Part shown: positions 27,124-35,923 of the stretch, one piece after another
How positions within the stretch are numbered: position 1 is the first letter of the stretch
Layout: the number at the start of each line of letters is the position of its first letter
NCBI GenBank assembly: GCA_021414005.1
Contig: JAIOPH010000027.1
Span: 248,001-312,000 of the forward strand
Source: Chthoniobacter sp.
GTDB lineage: Bacteria > Verrucomicrobiota > Verrucomicrobiia > Chthoniobacterales > Chthoniobacteraceae
Reading direction: 5' to 3'
Length of the DNA stretch: 64,000 bases
Position numbers and translations under genes: made by a program
Notes under the pieces: model-generated
What the model was told of the DNA's origin: nothing
Seen by the model: the letters and a program-made list of their open reading frames with translations, nothing else
Database searches by the model: none

Positions 27124-27541
27124 CCGACCTTCGACACCACGCGGGCCATCGCCGTGATGCTGGCGAAACACGGCATCGGCTGCGACCTGATGCACGGCTT
27201 CAACTGGGACGAGTGGACCACCGGCAAACCCACCGAACGCCTCGCGCTCATCCCCGCCGGACAGAAGCACATTCTCGAACAGGAAGACGGCAAGAAGCGC
27301 TGGGTGCAGGTGGTCACGGACCTTTCCCGCGCGTTGATGAGCGCCCCCGCGCTCACCCTTCGGGCTGCCTGTCGACAATCTGTCTCGCTCCGCTCGGCTC
27401 GCTCTCTGCGCCACCAGCGATGAAGCCACGGAGACCCGCAACGACGTTTCCTTTTTCCAAGCCCTGCAAGCCGCGCTGAACAAGCAGAGCAGCACCGACC
27501 ACAAGACCCCCCAGCAGATCGACGCCGCCATCCGCCAGTGA
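27124..27541 (+). pseudogene. hsdR remnant, C-terminal fragment interrupted by a repeat
   Basis: Reads FDTTRAIAVMLAKHGIGCDL, then MHGFNWDEWTTGKPAERLAL-like text (here GKPTERLALIPAGQKHILEQ) and VQVVTDLSRA, all typical of the late HsdR region. After an inserted repeat (64 extra bases, shifting the frame) it resumes ALCATSDEATETRNDVSFFQ and ALQAALNKQ to a stop at 27539-27541. The helicase and nuclease domains are absent, so this is a relic. Confidence 0.8.
27333..27398 (-). repeat. Dispersed ~65-bp repeat, copy B (inside the hsdR remnant)
   Basis: Reverse complement begins GCCGAGCGGAGCGAGACAGA and ends GCGCTCATCAAC, matching copy A at 21096-21160 base for base over the first 21 positions and well beyond. 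It lies between the codons for LSRA and ALCATSDEA of HsdR. Confidence 0.75.
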
Positions 27542-27563
27542 GCTCGCCGGAAAAACCGCCGGT

Positions 27564-28030
27564 TCAGAGGTTGGCTTTCCGGTCAGCGGTCCACTGACCG
27601 ATGCGGAAGATGATGAAGTCGACGGGCCTAACGGAAGCCACGCCGATCAGACAGACAAGGCGTCCGTTATCGAGGTCGTTTTGGCTCATCGTAGACCGGT
27701 CGCAGCGGACAAAAAAGCCTCCTCCGACTTCGCTCCGGGCAGCACACCGCGGATCCATTCCTGATGAAGAAAGCGGTGATCGTGTTGCGCACATTCGCCC
27801 AGAGCGGTTCGTCATTGGGCTCGAAGACGGCCCATTGCGTGCCGAGGTCGATGGAGTGTTCAAGATAAATGAAGTAACGGCGCACGTTGACGTAATTCCA
27901 TTCCGGATCACCCGGGTATTTCACCACGCGGAAATACAATCGCGCCAAGAGGTCACGCCGGAGCCTCGCTTTGCCGCATCCATGCCGTAGCGGCGCGAAC
28001 CACGTGATGGCCATCCGCCGCCCATACCAA
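27564..28030 (-). pseudogene. C-terminal remnant of a phage-tail-sheath protein
   Basis: Two overlapping minus-strand frames give one protein text. The first is YVNVRRYFIYLEHSIDLGTQ, WAVFEPNDEPLWANVRNTIT and AFFIRNGSA. After a frame change near 27720 it reads GGFFVRCDRSTMSQNDLDNG, RLVCLIGVASVRPVDFIIFR and IGQWTADRKANL, stopping at 27564. These are the C-terminal blocks of contractile tail sheath proteins of phages and contractile injection systems. The N-terminal part and all other tail genes are absent. It abuts the stop of the giant protein gene upstream. Confidence 0.8.
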
Positions 28031-28085
28031 GCCGTCCGTAGAGCAGCGCACGTTGGGATTGGGCTTGTTGTTCGGGGCGGTGACG

Positions 28086-31000
28086 CTATTCCAAGCGCAC
28101 GTTGAGGCGGTAAGACTTGTTAGGCCCGGTGGTAGTAAAGCTGACTTCGACCGTCTGGTCGTCGCCCACGATGTCGATGCAACCCACCAGGGGTAGCCAC
28201 GAGCTGGGATTGGCGAGATTGGCACTCTCTTCCACGGTGTACCTGCGCGTGCGACTGGCGTAACCCGCGCCGGTCGCACGGCGCGCCACGAAGGTGAGGG
28301 TGACGTGGTTGCCAGCGGCGGGGGCGACGGCCAGTGGTTGCGGGTTGAAACTGCGCGGGTCGGTGCCCAAAGCGTATTCGACGAGATTGGCGAACCCATC
28401 GCCGTCCGCATCCACGCCGTCCGCCGCCAAGCCGGCCGTGATTTCAGCGGCGGTGAAATGACCAGCCTGCCAATCTATAATCGACCCTGCGATGACCAGC
28501 GTGCCAGTGGCGGTGCCGGAATAGTTGAGATCAGCAACGGTGGCGGTCACCGCGTAGCTGCCTGTGGCGGTGGGCGCGGTGGCGGAACCATTGTAGATGA
28601 AGTTGACCGAGAGGCCGGATGGGTTGGTGGTGGCCGTCGCGCTTCTGGGCGAACCGTTGTAGGTTTGCGCCAGACCGCCAAGAGTGACGCTGGCCGTGGC
28701 CTTCTCGATGGTGCCGGTGGTGCAGTTCGTCAGGGTCGGTGCGTAGTTGGCGCCGCCATTGCCGTCATCGATGGTGATGGTCGGGATGATGACCTTGTTG
28801 CCGGTGCCGGCAGCGGCGTCCTGAAAAGCCTGTGCGAGAAAGGTGGTCGTGTCGCCGGAAGCGAGCGGCGGCGTGACTGTCGGGATGCCTGCGGCGGCGG
28901 TCGAACCATCGTAGGTCTTGGTCACGCTCACCGCCGCCACGGTGAGCGGCAGCGGCGTCACATTGGCTGTTAGACCCGGCGGTTGGTTGAAGGTGTAATT
29001 GCCTGCCTGCGCTCCGCCGAGGGTGATGCCGGTGACGGTTATGGCTTTGTTGTTGCCCACATGTTTGTCGGCAAACGTCCCTGTGGTCGCACCTCCCAAC
29101 GTGAGGTTGTCGCCGCTGTAGGGCTTGCCGTCGCTGGTCGTGCCCGCGCCCGCCGCCTCGGCGGGAAACAAAGCCGCGGTTCCAGCCAGAACAGCCACCG
29201 TCGTTCCGTCGTAATTTCTGGCCGAAGCAGCCAAACCGCCCGCAGTCAGAGTTTTCGGCGTGATCACGACCGACCCGGTTAGCCCGGTGAGCGTGTAGTT
29301 GGCGGCGGCTGTGCCGGTGAGCGTCAGGGTGCTGGTCGAAGCCGCCTTGAAAGTGGCGATGGCACCGGACCATGCGTCGGAGGTGCTGACCGTGCCGCTA
29401 GAACTGGCGGCACCGGTGGTGCCGACAATTTTCTCCAGAGCATAGATCATCGCGTCAGTATTCGCTGTGCCCGACTGCGGGGAGGCAACGACCGTGAAAG
29501 CGTTTCCATAAGGAGCAATCAAAGTTCTGCGACCATCCGCGATGCCTATCCCGCCGACCCACAACTCATTGGGCTGGGTGGTCGGGGCGGTGGTGCCGGT
29601 GACTGCGGCGGCGCTGCTGCCGGTGGCGTTCGCCGCCAGGTCGAACGACGTTGGGGTCAACAGGCCGCTGTATTCGATCACGACGGCGGCCGAGCGCAAC
29701 GAGGCCTGGGTGATGGTGATGCCCGTGGTGCCGCCGGAGACGTTCGGGCCATACCAGATTTCCGTCGTGGTGCCGCCCGAGTTGGTGGCCTGCGAGACGC
29801 GGGACCAGGTGACGCCGCCGCCGCTGATGGCAGAAACCCGGTTGGCGCTGGTGCCGCGGGTGGAGATCACAGCGACCAAGGTGTTGCCGGCAAGCGGACT
29901 GGTGGTCAGATTCACGTTGAACGTGGTATTGGCACTTGAGCCGGTGCTACCCGTTGCGCTTTGCACCCGGGCCGGCGTGGAGGAACTGGTGAGGATCGCC
30001 TGGGCCCCGACATCCTTGGCGGCCAGATTGACGCTGCCGGTCAGGGTGAGGTCATCGCTGCTGACCTTGTTGGAAATCGTCAGGTTGGCCGCAGTTGCAA
30101 GCGCCGTCGCGTCGTAGGTCCGCGTGCCGGTCAACTGGACCGGCCGCGCCGTGATCGTGGCGTTGGGAACGGTGGGTTGCGCGGAGAGCGTGTAGTTGCC
30201 CGCGTTGGCACCGCCGAGTGCAAAGCCGCTGGCCGTCACCGCCCAGGTGGCGGCGTTTGGGTTGGCGAAGGTGCCACTGCCGGGAACCACAGTCACCGTT
30301 TCGCCGCCCACCACGCCGCCGGAAACCGTGCCGCCAGTTAGAGCAGCGGTGGTATTACCGTCATAGATTTTGTCCGTAGCTGTGACGCCGGTGATCGTCA
30401 GGGCCTTGGCCGTCACCGAATAAGCGGATGGAGCGGAAACGCTGCTGTCGAAGGTGGGATCGCCGCCGTAAGTCGCAGTGATCGAGTGATTGGCCACCGC
30501 GAGCGTGCTGGTGACGAAAGTGGCCGTGCCCGCACTCAAGGTGCCGCTGCCCAGCACCGTGGCCCCGTCCTTGAAGGTCACCGTGCCCGTGGCGGGTCCG
30601 CCGGACACGGTCACTGTCGCGGTGAAGGTCACCGTGGAACCATAGGGCCCGGTGGCGACCGGGGAGGACACGAGTGTGGTGGTGGTGGGCACGGGTGCGG
30701 GAATGACACTAACCTGGCTGGAGTTGGCGCTTTCCCCGGCGGCATTGATGGCGGACACGACGTAGTAATAGGTGGTGCCATTGGCGGCGGTGAGATCGGT
30801 ATAATTTGAGATGCTGGGATTGCCGATCACGGTGTAGGGGCCGCCGTTGGTCAGAGATCGCTTCACATAGTAACTGGCGGCACCAGCTGAGGCCGTCCAA
30901 CTCAGGGCGATAGTGTTGTTGCCGGGCGCGGCGAGCAGGTTCGTCGGCGCGGGGGGCAGCAGGCTGGTGATCTCAATGGCCAGGACGGCGGAAGTGCTGG

Positions 31001-34000
31001 TCGCGTTGGTTGCGTTGCCCGCGTATCGGGCGGTGATGCTGTGTGACCCGATCGCCAGGCTGCTGGTGGTGAGACTGGCTTGGAACGACCCGTTCAAGGC
31101 GCTGGTTCCCAGCAGCGCGGTGCCGTCGTAGAACGTCACATTGCCGGTCGGCGTGCTGCCGGTCACCGTGGCGGTGAAGGTCAGAGGTGTGCCTGGATTG
31201 GACGGCGTGCTCCCGGATGTTAGAGCGAGCGTGGTGGTGGTCGCGGGGAGGACGGTCACCGTTCCGGTGCCCGAGAAATAGGTGTCGTTCTTGTTGGTGG
31301 CCGGAGAGACGGTGGAGCCATAGGTTCCGGGAGCCAACGCAGCGCCGGCGTTGTAAGTGAGCGCGGCGATCGTGCGCGTGCCGGTGTAATTCAAAGTGAC
31401 CTTGGCCCCGGTGGTGATATCAAGGGAGCCGGTGCCAAGGGCGGCTGAATTCGTGCAGATCAGCGTGCCAGCCGTGATCCTTTTCGCGCCAGCGAAGCTA
31501 CTATTGGCGCCGGAAAGGGTCAGCGTGTTATCGCCGGTCTTGGTAAAGCCGCCGGCTCCGCTGATGGTGCCGCTGAGGGTCAGGTTCCAGGTAGCATTGA
31601 TGGTGGCGGTGGCGTTCAGGGTGATCGGTCCGCTCCAGGTGGTGCCCCATCCGTTGTTACTGTAGAGCGTGCCGCCGTTCACGGTCAGGGCGTTTGACGC
31701 GGTGACTCTGTCAAACTCGATGGTCCCACCGTTCAGTGTGACCGTGCCCGATCCCACAGGATTCACGACATTCGGACTGATGCCATTGATGATGGCACCC
31801 AAATGCAGAGTGCCGCTGTTGACGATGGTTCCGCCGCTGTAGGTATTCGGGGTCAAACCGTAGAGTTGCAGCATGCCCGCGTTGTCTTTGGTCAGTCCTC
31901 CCGTGCCGGAGATCAGGCTTGAGATCGTCACCGCTCCGCCGCCGGTGCCGCCGAAGCTGGTCACGGCGGTCAGGTTCACCGGAGCACTGACGGTCACCGC
32001 ATTGATGCTGTTCTGATTGAACTGCGGCAGCAGGGTGCCGTTGGCGGCGAAGGCCAGGCTGTTGGTGCCGGCGATGGTGGCTGCGCCGGCCACGTTGAGT
32101 TGGTTGAGCAGAAACCCATTGTTCAGATCCTGGGTGGCGGTATAAGTGCCGGACGGGGTGAAATTGAGACTGTAGTATGCCTGCCCGGTGGCGGCGAGTG
32201 CGCCCGAAGTCCAATTGCCCGCCACGCTCCAATTGCCCGACGCGGCGTTCAACCAGGTGTAGGACACGGGCAGACCGGCCAGGATGCCGATGGACACGGT
32301 GGCCGGGGTCGAGTTGCTGGTGCCATTGTTGACGAGGAAAGTGAAACTGTCCGAGCCGTTGTAGTTGGCGGCCGGGGTGTAGGTCAGGTAGGGCGCGGTT
32401 CCGCTGAGAGTGCCGTGGGTCGGTTGGGTGATGACCGTGTAGGTCAGGGTGCCGCCGCTGCCCGTTAGGGTGATCGCCTGGGCGGTATTTTGCACCTGGG
32501 TCACAGTTTGCGCGTGAGCATAGGGAGTTCGAGTCATTCCCGTCCCGTCAAACAACCATTCCCTGGCGATAATCGTCCCGTTGGCACCCGCGAATGAGGG
32601 GCCGGTCCATTTGAGTTTTGCCACCGCCGAGCCGGTGTTTTCATAATACTCCATTTGCAGGTCCACCATCTGGCCCGCTGTCAAATTGACGGAAGCGCCG
32701 TCTTTCCAGTTGGTCGTTTGATCCACGAAGTCATCGATCACTGGCACTCCGTTGATATACAAACGGGCTCCGTCGCTGTTGAGCGTCGAGAACATATAGG
32801 TTCCGGTTTCCGGCACCAGCAGCACGCCGCTCCAGCGCACGCTGAAGGTGTCCGCCCCGATCAAGGCATTCGGCGAACCGGTGCCCCAGTCGAAATTCAC
32901 CTGCGCATCGGTGCGGGTGAGTTTCAGGTTGGTGAAATCAGCATTGTCAAAATATTCGCCTTTCAGGCCGGTGCCGGCGGTACCCACAATGATGCTCACC
33001 GTCCCCGGCTCCGAGGTGGTTAGACCATCCGTGGTCTGAAAGGTGAAGTAGTCCGGTCCGGTGTAACCGCTGGTCGGGGTATAGGTCAGGTTTGGGGCGG
33101 TGCCGGTGAGCGTGCCGTGGGCTGCTGCGGTTACGTTTGTGAAAGTCACCGAAGTCCGGGGTGATGTGCCGGTGAGCGTGATGGCCTTGGCGCCGGTGGT
33201 GGCTACGACTTGCGAATTAGCCACGGCCAGGCCGAGGTTCTGGGGTGCCGCAGTGATGGCGTTTTCGATGGAGGTGATGGTGTTGACGAGGGTGGTGTAT
33301 GCGGATGACAGCGGATCCCATGTGCCGAGATAGCCTCGCAACGTGGGCAAGGTCCAACGGGAGGCATCCCCATAGGCCGCCAGCGCATTGAGGCCGGGAA
33401 CTTGAAACCCATCCGAACCCCAGCCAAAGCCCGTCGGCACTTCCTGCAAGGCCAGCGCCAGAGGAATGCCTTCACTGATTTTATACTTGGCCAGCGTGTT
33501 GATACCCTGGGCGCGGGGATCCATGCTCCACATCGTGTCGGCCTGACTCTCGGTTTCGATAACCTCAATGAGATCCGGGATGAGCGCCTGCACATCCGCG
33601 AGTGTCAGTCGGTCGTAGCAAAATCGGGCGGGCCCTAAGCGCGCTTTGGAATCCGGCTGTTTCAAGCCGGCCTTGATTGCCGGATAGAGCAGGTTCTTGG
33701 AGGCGTTGATCGTATAGCTGGCGATATTGTTACCGCCATAGACGGCGTCGCCAAAGAGGGCAAAGCCCAGATAGCCATTGGAAATCTGGATGGGATCGTC
33801 CCACACGATCACATCCGGGTCGGTGGCGTTGGCGGTGAACGCGGTGAGCATCGGGGTGAGTTGTGCGCTGGCCGTGGCGGAGTTGTAGCTGCGGATCGCA
33901 GTGGCGGCCTGGGCCCGCACCCACGAGTCCGTCTCGATAGTCTTGTCAAGTCGTTGGGTGATCAATGGCAAGGCGGTGGCGTCCTTAAGAATACCCAGCG

Positions 34001-35750
34001 TCTGGCACGCACCCATGCGTCCGTTGGCATTGGTGCCAGTGACCATGCCGCGCAGGGTGGTGAGTTCCGCCGTGGTTAGGGTGCGCTTGGCCAGTTCAAT
34101 GGCGCAATAGTTGCGCACTACCGGATCAAACTCGCTCAAGGCGGCGATCAGCTGGGTGGTGGTGAAGCCGGGGCAATCCAGTTTGAAGGTCGCGGCGGCA
34201 ATGGCGTTGGCCACCTTGGTCGCGTCGAGCGTGTTGGCGGAGATGGCGTTCTTGCCGGTGATATAAAGTCGTTGCAACGGCAGGGAGTAGGTGAGGACAT
34301 AGGTGGCCGTGGGGTTCATCCCATAGTAGCCGCTCGCGCCCAGATAGGTTCCGTCGTCGGTCGAGCCTGCGCCGTATTGCTCTGCTCCGTCATAGACAAA
34401 CGAACCATCGGTGCGACGCTCCAGATCAAGGTGCCAGCGCACTTGTTTCAAGTATTCCGCCACCGCTAACGATCCACCCATGTTGGCCCCCATGGCTCCC
34501 CACAGGTAGCTGAAGCCCTGGCCGGTATGACCGTATTCGCGGCCGTTGAAACCGGCGGTGGACATGCGCGAAAAATATTCGGTTTCCATGGTGCGGCCGG
34601 CCTGTAAACCGAAGAGCACAGCGCACAACGGATCCTTGCCGTTCGATGAGTGGCCGTCCATGAAGGGCTCATGTTCGCCATACGGAATCGGCCCCTTGTT
34701 GACATACCAGGCGAAGAAGTCCGAGCCACGCTGGATCGCCGGGTCGATCTCCGGATCGATCGCCTGGCCTGCCGCCAGCAGCGCTTTTTTGCCTAAGACG
34801 ATGGCGATGTTGGCGGGGAGGCCAGCTTGATTGACCGGGCCATAGGGCGGGATCGTGCCGTGCAGACTGCCGTCGGCTTTCAAGAGCGCACCACCGTGAC
34901 CGAAGGTACCATAGCGGCTCTGGGCCTTGGCGATGGCGACGGTGTAATTGTTGAGACCGGTGACCACCTGGGCGTCGGCTGTGCTCAGGTAATACTCACC
35001 GAGGAACACGCCGATGTAGCCCCAGTCCCAGACGTAGAGGCCCGATGGTTGGGGGGGCGTGACCGCCAGCGCGCGGGCATAGGTCTGCAAACGGGTTTGC
35101 ACCGTGGTGTAATTAGGATCGCCCGGCGCCACCCCGGCCAACAAAGCCAGCCCACTGATGGCGCCAGCCCAGTCGCTGGTCAGGAAGTTCGGGTTGGCAA
35201 GGAGCTGACTGACCAGGGATGTGCGGGCATTGGCCAAGATCAGCGCGGATTTCGGGCAGGAGTAGGGAGCGGTGGCCGTGTAATCGCCCATGATCGTCAT
35301 GGGAATATTCTCATCGGTGGTGACGCCGGCGCGCCAGCGTTTGACCCGCAGGGTGCCGGCCCCGGTTTTCTCGGCTTCGCCGATGGCCACGCCAAAGGCC
35401 TTGCGAGCATCGCTGGTAAAGAGCGGCACGGTGCCGCTGCTGCCCGCTATCGCGCCGAGGATCACGTCGTCCACCGCCAGCACGGCGCTGCCGGGCGCGC
35501 TCGCCACGGTGACTAGGATCTGGCGGCTATCTACGGTGATGGTGCCGTCCGCGCCGTTGCCGCCGCCAATATAGATCCAGCCGCGCAGTCCGGTGGGCCC
35601 GAGATTGTAGGTGGAGGTGCGGTCGATCGTGGCGATCACGCCCGCCGCGGTGAGGTCCGGCGCGGTGGCTTGCACCCAGGCGGGGAGGGCCCACAGCATG
35701 GTCAGACAAATGGCGGTGAATACGGAGCGGGAAAGGAAGCAAATCTTCAT
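28086..35750 (-). CDS. Giant exported multidomain protein: DUF6288-like head, PA14, strand repeats, Ig/Fn3, YDG/MBG modules
   Basis: 2,554 residues from ATG 35748-35750, where a signal peptide begins (FTAICLTMLWALPAWVQA). Approximate order: PDZ-like and helical DUF6288-like domain with GHTGQGFSYLWGAMGA and HEAT-like repeats (30-850); cadherin-like Ig (850-925); PA14 (927-1060: LKGEYFDNADF, NSDGARLYINGVPVIDD); Ig (1065-1150); autotransporter-type strand repeats (1163-1503); Ig (1507-1593); Fn3 (1597-1683); Ig (1687-1780); three YDG domains (from 1780) with a nested extra domain at about 1923-2137; MBG domain; calcium-loop DGVDADGDGFANLVEYALGTD near 2430; short tail. PA14 and Ig modules suggest glycan contact. 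No VPEP signal or autotransporter barrel is seen, so how it stays on the cell is unclear. Confidence 0.88.
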   Translation of the reverse strand: MKICFLSRSVFTAICLTMLWALPAWVQATAPDLTAAGVIATIDRTSTYNLGPTGLRGWIYIGGGNGADGTITVDSRQILVTVASAPGSAVLAVDDVILGAIAGSSGTVPLFTSDARKAFGVAIGEAEKTGAGTLRVKRWRAGVTTDENIPMTIMGDYTATAPYSCPKSALILANARTSLVSQLLANPNFLTSDWAGAISGLALLAGVAPGDPNYTTVQTRLQTYARALAVTPPQPSGLYVWDWGYIGVFLGEYYLSTADAQVVTGLNNYTVAIAKAQSRYGTFGHGGALLKADGSLHGTIPPYGPVNQAGLPANIAIVLGKKALLAAGQAIDPEIDPAIQRGSDFFAWYVNKGPIPYGEHEPFMDGHSSNGKDPLCAVLFGLQAGRTMETEYFSRMSTAGFNGREYGHTGQGFSYLWGAMGANMGGSLAVAEYLKQVRWHLDLERRTDGSFVYDGAEQYGAGSTDDGTYLGASGYYGMNPTATYVLTYSLPLQRLYITGKNAISANTLDATKVANAIAAATFKLDCPGFTTTQLIAALSEFDPVVRNYCAIELAKRTLTTAELTTLRGMVTGTNANGRMGACQTLGILKDATALPLITQRLDKTIETDSWVRAQAATAIRSYNSATASAQLTPMLTAFTANATDPDVIVWDDPIQISNGYLGFALFGDAVYGGNNIASYTINASKNLLYPAIKAGLKQPDSKARLGPARFCYDRLTLADVQALIPDLIEVIETESQADTMWSMDPRAQGINTLAKYKISEGIPLALALQEVPTGFGWGSDGFQVPGLNALAAYGDASRWTLPTLRGYLGTWDPLSSAYTTLVNTITSIENAITAAPQNLGLAVANSQVVATTGAKAITLTGTSPRTSVTFTNVTAAAHGTLTGTAPNLTYTPTSGYTGPDYFTFQTTDGLTTSEPGTVSIIVGTAGTGLKGEYFDNADFTNLKLTRTDAQVNFDWGTGSPNALIGADTFSVRWSGVLLVPETGTYMFSTLNSDGARLYINGVPVIDDFVDQTTNWKDGASVNLTAGQMVDLQMEYYENTGSAVAKLKWTGPSFAGANGTIIAREWLFDGTGMTRTPYAHAQTVTQVQNTAQAITLTGSGGTLTYTVITQPTHGTLSGTAPYLTYTPAANYNGSDSFTFLVNNGTSNSTPATVSIGILAGLPVSYTWLNAASGNWSVAGNWTSGALAATGQAYYSLNFTPSGTYTATQDLNNGFLLNQLNVAGAATIAGTNSLAFAANGTLLPQFNQNSINAVTVSAPVNLTAVTSFGGTGGGAVTISSLISGTGGLTKDNAGMLQLYGLTPNTYSGGTIVNSGTLHLGAIINGISPNVVNPVGSGTVTLNGGTIEFDRVTASNALTVNGGTLYSNNGWGTTWSGPITLNATATINATWNLTLSGTISGAGGFTKTGDNTLTLSGANSSFAGAKRITAGTLICTNSAALGTGSLDITTGAKVTLNYTGTRTIAALTYNAGAALAPGTYGSTVSPATNKNDTYFSGTGTVTVLPATTTTLALTSGSTPSNPGTPLTFTATVTGSTPTGNVTFYDGTALLGTSALNGSFQASLTTSSLAIGSHSITARYAGNATNATSTSAVLAIEITSLLPPAPTNLLAAPGNNTIALSWTASAGAASYYVKRSLTNGGPYTVIGNPSISNYTDLTAANGTTYYYVVSAINAAGESANSSQVSVIPAPVPTTTTLVSSPVATGPYGSTVTFTATVTVSGGPATGTVTFKDGATVLGSGTLSAGTATFVTSTLAVANHSITATYGGDPTFDSSVSAPSAYSVTAKALTITGVTATDKIYDGNTTAALTGGTVSGGVVGGETVTVVPGSGTFANPNAATWAVTASGFALGGANAGNYTLSAQPTVPNATITARPVQLTGTRTYDATALATAANLTISNKVSSDDLTLTGSVNLAAKDVGAQAILTSSSTPARVQSATGSTGSSANTTFNVNLTTSPLAGNTLVAVISTRGTSANRVSAISGGGVTWSRVSQATNSGGTTTEIWYGPNVSGGTTGITITQASLRSAAVVIEYSGLLTPTSFDLAANATGSSAAAVTGTTAPTTQPNELWVGGIGIADGRRTLIAPYGNAFTVVASPQSGTANTDAMIYALEKIVGTTGAASSSGTVSTSDAWSGAIATFKAASTSTLTLTGTAAANYTLTGLTGSVVITPKTLTAGGLAASARNYDGTTVAVLAGTAALFPAEAAGAGTTSDGKPYSGDNLTLGGATTGTFADKHVGNNKAITVTGITLGGAQAGNYTFNQPPGLTANVTPLPLTVAAVSVTKTYDGSTAAAGIPTVTPPLASGDTTTFLAQAFQDAAAGTGNKVIIPTITIDDGNGGANYAPTLTNCTTGTIEKATASVTLGGLAQTYNGSPRSATATTNPSGLSVNFIYNGSATAPTATGSYAVTATVADLNYSGTATGTLVIAGSIIDWQAGHFTAAEITAGLAADGVDADGDGFANLVEYALGTDPRSFNPQPLAVAPAAGNHVTLTFVARRATGAGYASRTRRYTVEESANLANPSSWLPLVGCIDIVGDDQTVEVSFTTTGPNKSYRLNVRLE

Positions 35751-35782
35751 AAGAGTTCGCAGAGGGGGATTTCCCGACGGGG

Positions 35783-35923
35783 TTACTTTTTCACCGCGGC
35801 TTCGATCTCGGCGGCAACTCTGGCGGCGAGTGCGGCGCGGCCTTCGGATCTGAAGTGGACGTTTTCCGAAAGCGGCGTGGCTAAAATGGCGGCTCGGGCA
35901 AACGCGAGGAGTGACGCCTTCAT
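35783..35923 (-). CDS. Short ORF resembling the C-terminal tail of an SGNH esterase
   Basis: 46 codons, MKASLLAFARAAILATPLSE then NVHFRSEGRAALAARVAAEI and a stop. The NVHFRSEG part looks like the end of SGNH-hydrolase proteins, where the catalytic histidine lies in such a motif. The ATG overlaps the stop of the preceding esterase gene (TGATG at 35921-35925). It could be a relic of a once-longer esterase, or an expressed micro-protein; I favour a relic. Confidence 0.4.
   Translation of the reverse strand: MKASLLAFARAAILATPLSENVHFRSEGRAALAARVAAEIEAAVKK

Noticed and set aside
27114..27531. Minus-strand frames opposite the hsdR fragment containing SVSLRSA-like text
   Set aside because: That peptide comes from the inserted 65-bp repeat read on the other strand; the plus strand carries the recognisable HsdR text.
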